Below are positions 1 through 8,159 of a DNA stretch of 19,424 nucleotides, piece by piece (the stretch's first letter is position 1; every line of letters begins with the position of its first letter). Source of the DNA: CAZTAO01 sp964611645 (lineage in GTDB: Bacteria > Armatimonadota > UBA5829); the NCBI GenBank assembly GCA_964611645.1, contig CAZTAO010000073.1:1-19424 (forward strand), in the 5' to 3' direction. The notes beneath the pieces were generated by a model that was given only the letters and a program-made list of their open reading frames with translations, did not search any database and was not told where the DNA came from. Made by a program: the position numbers and the translations under genes.

Positions 1-2306
1 CAGTTGATGACGTTGACGGATCGGAAGATTACGTAAAGACGTATGAGTACTGGGAGACTGTAGATAGCGTTGTGAAACTGCGCAACGGGGCTACCAGGGT
101 GACGTACAAGTATTGGAATGGCAGTTCCTACACAACCGCCACCCAATCGACCCATTACGATGACGACGGGCGGGTGTTGAGCACGACCGATTCCCAGAAC
201 CGAACCATAACCTACGATCTGGACATAGACGAGAGCGGCAACAAAACTGAGACCACAACCTATGCGGAAGGCGTCTCCGTGGTCACGGAATCCGACTGCT
301 GCCATGTGCTCTCGACAACCGATGAGAACAACAAGATTACTTACTACGACTACGACGACGCGGGCAGGCTCACCAAGACCTGGACCAGCCTCTCCGGGCA
401 GTCCGCCAATGCGCCGCTGGTGCAGAATGAGTATGACGAGTTTGGGGCTGTGTGGAGAGTGACCACGCGTTCCGACGCAAGCACAGCTCGGCAGACCAGC
501 TACACGTTCGACAAGCTCGGACGGGTGACTGCGGTGGACAATCCCACGGGACTGGGAGACGAGGAGTTTGGCTACGACGACTACGGCAACCAGCTTTGGA
601 AGCGGGATGGTAATGATGATGTCACGCTTTACAGGTATGACGTTCTCAACCGCGTGACGGACGTTTATTACAACTACACCGGCAGCCTGGAGACGATTTC
701 CTACCCAGGGACCGCCGATGTGAGTTATACTTACTATGGTGGGTCGAGTATGCGGGCGAAGGTTGATGATGACGCTGGCACCAGCAAATACGCTTATAGC
801 CTGCTGCGGCAGTTGAGCACATACACCGCGCCGCAGCCGAGCAACCGGACTGTGGCCTATACCTACAATGCGCTGGGGCAGAAGATATCGGAAACGTATG
901 GCGGGATGACCATTAACTATGATTACTTCGCGAACGGGTGGTTGAAGGCTGTGAAGAAGGGCGCGAACGCCATAGCTTCCTATACGTATGACACCTCCGG
1001 CAACCGGACTCGTGTGGACTTCGGGAACGGGACATACCAGACGTTCGATTACGACACAGATCCCAGGTACCGGCTTGCGAGCATAGACTACGCGTACGGC
1101 TGCGATGGCGACGAGGACATTGAGGTTCGAGGAACCCTGGACCTCACCCGCGACCACGCCGGCAACCCCCTCACCTGGGGTAATGACGACTACGAGAAGA
1201 CCTACACCTACGATGACAACAACAGGCTAGCGACCGCCGCGCTGCCTGGGAACAGCACGGCGACCTACACCTACGACTGGGTGGGAAACAGGCTGGGCAC
1301 CGGCTACACCTACAACGCCGCCGACCAGATGACCGCCAGCCCAGGCAAAAGCTACACCTACGACGGCAATGGGAATATGCTCACGGGCACGATGGCTTTC
1401 AGCTACTCGCCGACCAATCTGGTGACAGACGCCGGCAGCACGGATATGGCCTGGGACTCGACGGGCAGACGTGTAAGTTTCACAACCTCCGGGAGCGCCA
1501 CCTACCAGTTCGTCTATGATCCGTCTGCCGGGATTCCGGCGGTGCTGGAAGAAGTGACGCCTGGAGGTTCAGTCTACTACGTCCGGGAACCCGGCGGCGC
1601 GCTGCTTGCTCGCATTACGGGAACGGGCGAGAGCCAGACCACCACATACTACCACTTCGATGAACTCGGCTCGACGCTGTTCTTGACTGATCCCGACGGC
1701 ATCCTGACCGACAAGTATACCTACGATGCCTGGGGGAACGTAACTTCGCACGTCGGATCGACCTCTCAGCCCTATCAGTTCGTGGGGCAGCTTGGGTACT
1801 ACACCCACTACCAAGAAAGCGGCTTCAAGTTGCTGCAGCTTGGGGTCCGGCTGTATGATCCGGAGATGGGGAGGTTCACCAGCAGGGATCCTATCATGGA
1901 TGGGATCAACCGGTATAGGTATGTAAGATCTAGACCTGTCGTATTGACGGATCCCTCTGGTCTGCAAGTATGGCCGGGAGGACCAGCGGTGGATCTGCTT
2001 CGAAGATGCTGTCAGACACTCTTGGCTGAGGTCAAGCTTCGAGAAGCCATCAAGTACTGCTGTGGTCACAAGACTGTTCCCCATCCTGACTACTGGTGGT
2101 ACGTGTGGCAGCTACCGCAGGGAGGTACCTCGAGCTACTATGTGGCATTCTGGTTTGAGGGATCTGGAAGCCGGCGGAAGTGCAAGTACGTTCCCTGTTG
2201 GGTCGATGAGCTTGACGAGTACGGTGTAGCGAAAGTGTACGTCTGGCTGAAGGGCGGGTGGAGCAAGAAGAGCTACTACTGTTCCGACATCAGCATATAC
2301 TACTGA
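1..2306 (+). CDS. RHS-A: YD-repeat (RHS) protein with cysteine-rich variable tip, 5' partial
   Basis: The reading frame is open from base 3, so the gene starts outside the window; the GTG at 72 is only the first internal start codon. The visible part is a long array of YD repeats (YTYD..GNR, YDYFANGWLK, YTYDDNNRLA and similar), as in RHS/teneurin-type shell proteins, which usually are surface or secreted proteins carrying a variable C-terminal effector. The core ends with the conserved RLYDPEMGRF segment (1848-1877) and a DPSG boundary near 1950. After it comes a tip of about 112 residues found nowhere else in the window, with 7 Cys (two CC pairs) and many aromatic residues, probably beta-rich; I recognise no toxin family. 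The next gene begins 60 bp downstream. RHS identity is secure; a toxin role is inferred from family architecture only. Confidence 0.9.
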   Translation, partial: VDDVDGSEDYVKTYEYWETVDSVVKLRNGATRVTYKYWNGSSYTTATQSTHYDDDGRVLSTTDSQNRTITYDLDIDESGNKTETTTYAEGVSVVTESDCCHVLSTTDENNKITYYDYDDAGRLTKTWTSLSGQSANAPLVQNEYDEFGAVWRVTTRSDASTARQTSYTFDKLGRVTAVDNPTGLGDEEFGYDDYGNQLWKRDGNDDVTLYRYDVLNRVTDVYYNYTGSLETISYPGTADVSYTYYGGSSMRAKVDDDAGTSKYAYSLLRQLSTYTAPQPSNRTVAYTYNALGQKISETYGGMTINYDYFANGWLKAVKKGANAIASYTYDTSGNRTRVDFGNGTYQTFDYDTDPRYRLASIDYAYGCDGDEDIEVRGTLDLTRDHAGNPLTWGNDDYEKTYTYDDNNRLATAALPGNSTATYTYDWVGNRLGTGYTYNAADQMTASPGKSYTYDGNGNMLTGTMAFSYSPTNLVTDAGSTDMAWDSTGRRVSFTTSGSATYQFVYDPSAGIPAVLEEVTPGGSVYYVREPGGALLARITGTGESQTTTYYHFDELGSTLFLTDPDGILTDKYTYDAWGNVTSHVGSTSQPYQFVGQLGYYTHYQESGFKLLQLGVRLYDPEMGRFTSRDPIMDGINRYRYVRSRPVVLTDPSGLQVWPGGPAVDLLRRCCQTLLAEVKLREAIKYCCGHKTVPHPDYWWYVWQLPQGGTSSYYVAFWFEGSGSRRKCKYVPCWVDELDEYGVAKVYVWLKGGWSKKSYYCSDISIYY

Positions 2307-2365
2307 GTCCCAAACGCTGACGTCTCTGGAAGGTACATTGCGCATTCACACTGTAGGAGGGAAAG

Positions 2366-3451
2366 ATGTGTAGACGACAAAGGGTGTTTCTCAGTTTCGT
2401 AACGCGCATGGGGAATGTCCGTAGCAACGTTGCTGTGACAATCACCTGGGGCCTCGTGCTGACTTTGCCTATTGTATGGCTCTGTGGCTGTAAGACATCT
2501 GTCAGTAGCGGGCCACATCCAGTTACCACACGTCTGAACGGGGGCGGCGAGAATCCTGTCTGGTGTGAGTATTCACTGGAGATTGCCTATCTTGTCCACG
2601 CGGGGAACGAAACGGCGAGTTTTCCATCAGGAGTGTACTGCACACCGGCCAGTGGGGGTAACCCGAGACTGGTCAGGCAAGCATCAGGCTTAGCACTTAC
2701 TCCAGTGGCCTGCGACCCGCAGACTGGAGTGGTTCTGGCTCTCGCTCCGGACAATGGAAACTCTGTGCTTTACGGGATCGACACCTCGAATGGGCAAGCG
2801 AGCAAGATCAAAGACAAGGTATTCGGTGCCGCAATCTCTGCAAGCGGGCGGTACGCATTGATCGTGCGCACGAGCTCAGGAGCGAAGAACATCGCCCTCT
2901 ACGATCCTAGTTCTGGGAGTCTTCGGCGCATAACCAACTACACGAGCGCGATTGATGGGGTGAACTCGCGAATGGGGATCGATTGGACGTGGGACGGGAA
3001 GTGCGTCGTGTTTAGGCACGCGAGAATGTATGGCAGGCCGAAGCACGTTCCCGGTAGTGCAAGCCCGGGATCTCCACCAGGCGTTGATCCCAAAGCCGAT
3101 AGGATTCCGAAAGTAGCAGGAACAACGTCACCAGGGTACGTCGTCCGACCGGGCAGGCAGGGGACTGCAAGCTTGGAATCGGTTGACGTGACCACCGGCG
3201 AATTGGAGAAGCTTCCGGTACATGAGGAAGTATCGGACTTTGCGGCGAGTCCCACGGATGATCGAATCGCGTATGGTAACGACAATGGGCTATTCGTAGT
3301 TGGTGCTGACCGCGTACCAGTCTGCATAGCTCGGAACTACTTCAGGCAGGGACGAAAGAGCATTGCCTGGTCCACAGATGGAAAGATGGTTGCCTATGAC
3401 GCTGAGGACGGCAATATATGGGTCGCGCCTATTGGCAGCGCTGGAAAGTAG
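2366..3451 (+). CDS. Beta-propeller (TolB/PD40-like) lipoprotein following RHS-A
   Basis: 361 residues. The ATG at 2366 has a good ribosome site (GGAGGG, 4 nt away). A hydrophobic segment (about residues 23-41) ends in a lipobox-like LCGC, so Cys42 may be lipidated and the protein anchored outside the cytoplasm. The rest has repeated W-s.Dg..iay-type blades, e.g. ENPVWCEYSLEIAYLV near residue 62 and IAWSTDGKMVAYDAEDG near 340, typical of PD40/TolB-like propellers. A Pro/Gly-rich insertion lies around residues 225-265. It sits between RHS-A and the truncated RHS-B, where a partner or immunity gene would be expected in an RHS locus, but propellers are not usual immunity proteins. A similar, more diverged propeller gene occupies the equivalent place after RHS-D. 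Confidence 0.75.
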   Translation: MCRRQRVFLSFVTRMGNVRSNVAVTITWGLVLTLPIVWLCGCKTSVSSGPHPVTTRLNGGGENPVWCEYSLEIAYLVHAGNETASFPSGVYCTPASGGNPRLVRQASGLALTPVACDPQTGVVLALAPDNGNSVLYGIDTSNGQASKIKDKVFGAAISASGRYALIVRTSSGAKNIALYDPSSGSLRRITNYTSAIDGVNSRMGIDWTWDGKCVVFRHARMYGRPKHVPGSASPGSPPGVDPKADRIPKVAGTTSPGYVVRPGRQGTASLESVDVTTGELEKLPVHEEVSDFAASPTDDRIAYGNDNGLFVVGADRVPVCIARNYFRQGRKSIAWSTDGKMVAYDAEDGNIWVAPIGSAGK

Positions 3452-3472
3452 TAGACGGAGACCACGACGTAC

Positions 3473-5629
3473 GTGAACGCCCCGAACAGTGTATCCGTGG
3501 TCACGGAGTCCGACTGCTGTCATGTGCTCTCGACTACCGATGAGAACAACAAGACAACCTACTACGACTACGACGACGCGGGCAGGCTCACCAAGACCTG
3601 GACGAGCCTCTCGGGTCAGTCCGCCAACGCGCCGCTGGTGCAGAATGAGTATGATGAGTTCGGAGCGGTGTGGCGAGTTACCACGCGGAGCGACGCCGGC
3701 ACTACCCGCCAGACGAGCTACACATTCGACAAGCTGGGCCGAGTAACGGCGGTGGACAATCCCGGCCCGCTTGGAGACGAAGCATATGGTTACGACGACT
3801 ACGGAAACCAGTTGTGGAAGCAGGACGGGAAGGGAGCCTACACGCTCTACAAGTACGACAGCATGAATCGTGTGATCAACGCCTACTATAACTACACGGG
3901 TGGCTTTGACCCGATAGTCTACCCTCAGAACTCCGATGTGAGCTATACGTTCTATGGTGGGTCAGGGTTGATGGCAAACGTGGTCGACTCTGCCGGAACG
4001 AGCAAGTATGCCTATAACCTGCTGAGGCAGATGAGCGCGTATACCGCCCCGCAGCCGTCCAACCGGACTGTGACTTACACATACAATGCCCTGGGCCAGA
4101 AGATAACTGCCGGGTATGGCGGGATGACCATCACCTATGACTACTTTGCCAACGGATGGCTCAAGGACGTGAAGAAGGGCGCTAACACAATAGCGTCGTA
4201 CACCTACGATTCCTCCGGTAACCGGACTCGCGTGGACTTCGGGAACGGGACTTACCAGACGTTCGACTACGACACCGATCCCAGGTACCGCCTCGCCAGC
4301 ATAGACTACGCTTACGGCTGCGACGGCGACGAGGACATAGAGGTGCGTGGAACCCTGGACCTCACCCGCGACAACGCCGGCAACCCCCTCACCTGGGGCA
4401 ATGACGACTACAAGAAGACCTACACCTACGACGACAACAACAGGCTGGCGACCGCCGCCCTGCCCGGCAACTCCACGGCGCGCTACACCTATGACTGGGT
4501 AGGCAACCGCCTGGGAACTGGCATTACCTACAACGCCGCCGACCAGATGACCGCCAGCCCCGGCAAGAGCTACACCTACGACGGCAACGGAAACATGCTC
4601 ACCGGCACGATGGCGTTCAGCTACTCGCCGACCAATCTGGTGACAGAGGCAGGCAGCACGGATATGGCGTGGGACTCAATGGGCAACCGAGTAAGCTTCA
4701 CCACCTCCGGCAGCGCCACTTACCAGTTCGTTTACGATCCCTCCGCAGGGATACCGGCGGTGCTGGAGGAAGTGACGCCGGGCGGCTCGGTCTACTACAT
4801 CCGGGACCCGAGGGGAATGTTGCTTGCCCGAATCACGGGGACCGGCGAGAGCCAGACGACTACCTACTACCACTTCGATGAACTCGGCTCGACCCTGTTC
4901 CTGACGGATCCCGACGGGATTCTGACGGACAAGTATACGTATGACGCCTGGGGGAATGTGACCAGCCATGTCGGGGGCACCAATCAGCCCTATCAGTTCG
5001 TGGGGCAGCTTGGATACTACAATCATTACCAGGAGAACGGCTTCAAGCTGCTGCAACTTGGGGTGAGGCTCTATGACCCGGAGATGGGGAGGTTTATGCA
5101 GATCGATTCCGCAGGGGACGGATCGAACCTATATGCCTATACCGGCGACAACCCCATGTTCTATGTCGATCCAAATGGGAAGGCGAGAAGCACAGGCGGA
5201 GAGAACCGCAGGGATAGTCTCTACAAGAGCTGCTACAACAAGTGCATGACATGTAAATATACGAAGCTACTGACGGACGATCTCGTAAAATTCAGGGACC
5301 TATCAGTCCAGATAAACGGCGCTATGGGGGTCGCTGGGTTTATGGTGGGGTGCTTCTGTCCGCTCGCCGGTGTCCCCATTGGTCTTTTAGGCACGCCCAT
5401 AGATAAGGCTGTGGAGGAGAATCTGTCCAACAAGTACAGACGTTCCGCATGCAGTCAGTACTGTGACATCAGAAGCAAGAATGGGCACTCGTTCCAATTC
5501 CACCCGGGTTTTGCCAACTGGTTCGACAGCTATTTCCGTCCGGCCGCTATATGTCAGTATTTCAGCAATCTGGCAAAGCAGAAACCGCCCTGTGTCTACG
5601 AAAAAGGCCAGTGGTGGTACTGCGATTGA
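3473..5629 (+). CDS. RHS-B: 5'-truncated (orphan) RHS core with its own cysteine-rich tip
   Basis: Homology to RHS-D begins at about 3455 (TETTTYV), directly after two in-frame TAG codons ending the propeller gene; GTG 3473 is the first available start. The first part of the core present in RHS-A and RHS-D is missing, while the remaining YD repeats are intact through RLYDPEMGRF to the DPNG boundary near 5168. The tip of about 148 residues is unrelated to the other tips. It has 10 Cys (including CYNKCMTC) and a hydrophobic central stretch around INGAMGVAGFMVGCFCPLAG that could cross or enter a membrane. I see no clear ribosome site, so it may be silent, translated by read-on from the propeller gene, or a recombination donor. 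The layout matches the displaced 'orphan' core-plus-tip fragments known downstream of rhs genes in enterobacteria. Confidence 0.8.
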   Translation: MNAPNSVSVVTESDCCHVLSTTDENNKTTYYDYDDAGRLTKTWTSLSGQSANAPLVQNEYDEFGAVWRVTTRSDAGTTRQTSYTFDKLGRVTAVDNPGPLGDEAYGYDDYGNQLWKQDGKGAYTLYKYDSMNRVINAYYNYTGGFDPIVYPQNSDVSYTFYGGSGLMANVVDSAGTSKYAYNLLRQMSAYTAPQPSNRTVTYTYNALGQKITAGYGGMTITYDYFANGWLKDVKKGANTIASYTYDSSGNRTRVDFGNGTYQTFDYDTDPRYRLASIDYAYGCDGDEDIEVRGTLDLTRDNAGNPLTWGNDDYKKTYTYDDNNRLATAALPGNSTARYTYDWVGNRLGTGITYNAADQMTASPGKSYTYDGNGNMLTGTMAFSYSPTNLVTEAGSTDMAWDSMGNRVSFTTSGSATYQFVYDPSAGIPAVLEEVTPGGSVYYIRDPRGMLLARITGTGESQTTTYYHFDELGSTLFLTDPDGILTDKYTYDAWGNVTSHVGGTNQPYQFVGQLGYYNHYQENGFKLLQLGVRLYDPEMGRFMQIDSAGDGSNLYAYTGDNPMFYVDPNGKARSTGGENRRDSLYKSCYNKCMTCKYTKLLTDDLVKFRDLSVQINGAMGVAGFMVGCFCPLAGVPIGLLGTPIDKAVEENLSNKYRRSACSQYCDIRSKNGHSFQFHPGFANWFDSYFRPAAICQYFSNLAKQKPPCVYEKGQWWYCD

Positions 5630-5687
5630 TCGAAGCATCCGTGGCCTCTGAAATGAATCAGTACTCTCGAAGGGGGAACGAACCGAG

Positions 5688-6203
5688 ATGGAGAGTTTTG
5701 GACTGCAGCTCTCGTTGATGACTCTGTGCGCTCTGGTCATCGGGGTAAGCCTTGGGCTGCTGACGCAAATGCTGCGAGAGTGGATCGCGACTCTCAGATC
5801 TCTGTCTGAGAAACACTACCAACGTACTCCGTATGTGATGAACCTCGATCTCGCAATGCCCGTCGACCTGGGATTCGCATTGGCTTTGCGGTTTGTGGTT
5901 TCGCTGGGGTATATAGTATGGACAGTCCCCGAAGACAACACAGTGCTACTGTACCGTCCGTACGGGTGGCACTCTGTTGGGAACTTCATACGGCTGTGTG
6001 TGTCGTCCCAGGTCGATGGTAAGTCTACGCTTACTGTGGCCATGGTGCCAACCCAAGTTCTGTCCTTCGGTTGCTACATAGAGACGCGATCTGTAGTGTC
6101 GTGGTTCAGAACTATCGTCTACGGACTGCGCGCGTGCATCCAGAGCGAAGCTCGTATTGGTGGTGAGTGCGGCGGTGAAATACCTGGCGCGGAGATGGGA
6201 TAA
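5688..6203 (+). CDS. Hypothetical membrane-anchored protein, putative partner of the RHS-B tip
   Basis: 171 residues, no family recognised. The ATG at 5688 is preceded by AGGGGG at a rather long spacing (about 11 nt). There is a hydrophobic N-terminal helix (about residues 7-26) and a second moderately hydrophobic segment (about 58-80); the remainder looks like a small soluble domain. It lies 58 bp after RHS-B and is not seen elsewhere in the window, the position expected for a tip-specific immunity protein. The last codons run into an RHS-like scrap (6200-6235) in another frame, so its 3' end may have been created by recombination. Function unknown; the immunity role is inferred from position alone. 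Confidence 0.6.
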   Translation: MESFGLQLSLMTLCALVIGVSLGLLTQMLREWIATLRSLSEKHYQRTPYVMNLDLAMPVDLGFALALRFVVSLGYIVWTVPEDNTVLLYRPYGWHSVGNFIRLCVSSQVDGKSTLTVAMVPTQVLSFGCYIETRSVVSWFRTIVYGLRACIQSEARIGGECGGEIPGAEMG

Positions 6204-6235
6204 CCACCGGGTATGGCGGGTTCACGATTAACTAC
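6200..6235 (+). pseudogene. RHS core scrap (ITTGYGGFTINY)
   Basis: In one frame these 36 nt read ITTGYGGFTINY, matching the core segment that follows LGQK in RHS-A, B and D; the frame then closes a few codons on. It overlaps the stop codon of the preceding gene. The 17-mer TAACCACCGGGTATGGC (6201-6217) occurs identically, on the other strand, in the right-arm scrap (13914-13930). The match is short, but the mirrored copy makes chance unlikely. Confidence 0.55.
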
Positions 6236-6391
6236 TGTAGATCAGCCGAACCCGCGTGAGCACCCATAGCCCGGGCTGTGATCAATAGGGCTGAGTGGCG
6301 ATTCTGAAGTAATTGCCATGGAGTTTGAGCAGAGCACTCGCCACTTCTGGAACGGCATGCGACTGTTTGGGAGACTGCTTGGCCTGTCTAT

Positions 6392-6455
6392 GCATACCCT
6401 TCGACTCCGCTCAGAGAGCGGACGAGACTGCCGTGGAGCGGAGTCGAAGGCATAC
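6392..6455. repeat. REP/MITE-like hairpin (CCTTCGACTCCGCTC inverted repeat)
   Basis: A perfect 15-bp inverted repeat, CCTTCGACTCCGCTC (6398-6412) against GAGCGGAGTCGAAGG (6436-6450), with a 23-nt loop. The 6-mer GCATAC occurs at 6392-6397 and 6450-6455, resembling a short target duplication. Palindromes built on TTCGACTCCGCTC are familiar dispersed repeats in many bacterial genomes. The surrounding stretch 6236-6608 otherwise shows no gene I would defend. Confidence 0.6.
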
Positions 6456-6608
6456 AACGCCTTGTCGGTCATGAGCCAGGAAGACAGGCATCACCTTACC
6501 GGTGCTTGTTTGGCTGCGTTCCTGCGTTACTGATGACGGGTCCATGGTGGGAGAGATCGAGTGACCGCCCACCGAGGCTCGTAGAGAACAATCGAGAGGT
6601 GCAGCAGA

Positions 6609-6964
6609 ATGTCATCCGCCTACAAAACAAGCGTAAAGGTTGCAGCATGGATGCTGATGATAGCGTTCATTTCTGTGGCCGTGATCCAAAACTCGGGTGA
6701 CCCCAAAGGCAACTACTCAATCTGGACACTTCTCGCTGTGGCATTACTGGCAATGGGCAGGTTCTGGCCTCTCGGACTCGGCCACACCGAGGGTTGGTCT
6801 TGTTCATTCTTATGATCGGGATGTCGTATCTAGCTTTCAGGACTGCTGGTCGCCACCTGCCTGAGCCCCGCGTTCAAGAGTATCTCCTTTTTCTCCTGGC
6901 GTTGCTTTCAGCCGTGGCAGAATGCCTAGATGCTCGTATTTCAGGCTCCCGTGGTTCCGGGTAG
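6609..6964 (+). pseudogene. Small multi-helix membrane protein, apparently frameshifted
   Basis: ATG 6609 has GAGAGGTG about 7 nt upstream. The first frame gives 68 residues with two hydrophobic helices (about 10-26 and 38-57) and then a short non-hydrophobic end, GHTEGWSCSFL. Moving to the -1 frame at about 6785-6800 restores hydrophobic sequence (LVLFILMIGMSYLAF, then YLLFLLALLSAVAECL), running to a TAG at 6962-6964. Together these look like one four-helix protein of about 118 residues broken by a single indel. It could instead be a real 68-residue protein ending at 6815. No family recognised. The next 140 bp before the rhodanese gene show nothing clear. Confidence 0.45.
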
Positions 6965-7103
6965 TTCTCCAAGGGCAAGTCTCTGCTTTAGCGGGGGAAA
7001 CCGTCTGACCAGTCCGGATGACAGGGAATGCGAATCTGTGCACATCCGATGAGCCGAACGCATCCGTGGTCGTTCGGGAAGTGCTTTTGTCTGGGGACTT
7101 CGA

Positions 7104-7664
7104 GTGAATAGCCGCCCGTCAGAAGGATCGAATAAGCAAAACAACCCGACCGGCACAGACTATCGCGTCGGTCGGCTCTTGCGCGACTGCATCGCCATCC
7201 TGATAGCAGCCTGCTTGCTGGGGCTTCTCACGAACGCGGCACGACCCAACCGCCTCCCCTGGATCAGGCAACGGGTCTCCGAGTCCAGAGCCACAGCCCC
7301 AGGTATACTGACCACAACGAAGCAGGCCGCGTTCATCACCCTCGCCGAAGCCAAGCCGCTCTACGATTCCGGCGAGGCGCTCTATGTAGACGCCAGGCAC
7401 GAACTCGACTACAAGGCAGCCCACATCACGGGCGCAGAGCTGCTCTACTATGATGAAGTGGACAAGTACTACCCTAGCGTCGTGGGTAGCATCCCGAAGG
7501 ACAAACCCATCGTGGTCTACTGCTACGATCCTGAGTGCGATTCCGCAATTTCGGCGGGTGACGCGCTTGTGGCTAGAGGGCACACAAGGGTCTACATCCT
7601 CATTGACTGCCTTCCAGGCTGGGAAGCTGCCGGATACCCCGTGACCAAGGGCGGTGGGAGATGA
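7104..7664 (+). CDS. Membrane-anchored rhodanese-like protein (left copy)
   Basis: 186 residues from GTG 7104; the start is supported by the right-arm copy, which starts with GTG at an equivalent point (185 residues). There is one hydrophobic segment (about 25-44), then a periplasm- or cytoplasm-facing rhodanese domain (about 75-183). Family landmarks: the VDAR motif near residues 95-98, the AHITGA stretch near 106-111, and the active-site loop VVYCYDPECDSA, in which Cys140 is the expected persulfide-forming residue; Cys145 lies in the same loop. Rhodaneses move sulfane sulfur or act in thiol redox. The stop overlaps the MauE start (ATGA), implying translational coupling. Only 27 differences over 173 aligned residues separate it from the right copy, by eye. 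Confidence 0.88.
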   Translation: MNSRPSEGSNKQNNPTGTDYRVGRLLRDCIAILIAACLLGLLTNAARPNRLPWIRQRVSESRATAPGILTTTKQAAFITLAEAKPLYDSGEALYVDARHELDYKAAHITGAELLYYDEVDKYYPSVVGSIPKDKPIVVYCYDPECDSAISAGDALVARGHTRVYILIDCLPGWEAAGYPVTKGGGR

Positions 7665-8155
7665 GGCTTCTCCACGATCACAGACTTGCGTTGCTCTGTA
7701 GGCTGGTCCTGGGAGTTGTGTTCATCATCTCCGCGTTGGGCAAACTCATCGATCCACAAGACTTCGCCCACGCCACGGCCGCATTCCGCATCCTGCCGGT
7801 CCAGATGGTGAATGTGTTCGCGATGATTATGCCCTGGGTGGAGATGATCTGTGGAGCGCTGCTGATAGTCAACCGCAAGGTTCCCGCCGCCGCCCTCATC
7901 CTCGCCGGTCTCAATGCAATGTTCATTGTGGCGATAGTCTCAGCAATGGCGAGGGGGCTGGATATCGACTGCGGATGCTTTTCGCTGCTTGCGAAGGAGA
8001 AGGCAGGGCTGAGTATCTGGCTGATCGTCCGCGATCTCGTGTTCCTCGCGCTATGCCTGCCGCTCCTTACGCCGCTCATGACTCCAAGACCTCGCCATCG
8101 ACAGTCTATCCACGGCCCAAAGACTGACGACCGAAGACCGATGACCGGCGACTGA
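7661..8155 (+). CDS. MauE/DoxX-like integral membrane protein (left copy)
   Basis: 164 residues with four predicted helices (about 8-28, 50-71, 76-96, 118-138) and the GLDIDCGCF motif (Cys104, Cys106) between helices 3 and 4, characteristic of the MauE branch of the DoxX-like superfamily. MauE of methylamine utilisation is linked to maturation of a disulfide-rich subunit, so a thiol-redox role together with the adjoining rhodanese is plausible; no mau genes are present. It overlaps the rhodanese by 4 bp. The last 25 residues are polar and differ from the right copy; their DNA (8117-8160) is a degenerate GACnGA-type repeat, so the true ancestral end may be earlier. Its stop is only 4 bp from the stop of the convergent DUF1573 gene. 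Confidence 0.85.
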   Translation: MRLLHDHRLALLCRLVLGVVFIISALGKLIDPQDFAHATAAFRILPVQMVNVFAMIMPWVEMICGALLIVNRKVPAAALILAGLNAMFIVAIVSAMARGLDIDCGCFSLLAKEKAGLSIWLIVRDLVFLALCLPLLTPLMTPRPRHRQSIHGPKTDDRRPMTGD

Positions 8156-8159
8156 CGAC

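Noticed and set aside
6318..6533. 71-residue plus-strand frame
   Set aside because: It runs through the hairpin repeat, is Arg/Ser-rich and has no ribosome site or domain.
7055..7085. CATCCGTGGTCGTTCGG resembling the RHS SVSVVTES codons
   Set aside because: Too short and imperfect to call another RHS scrap.
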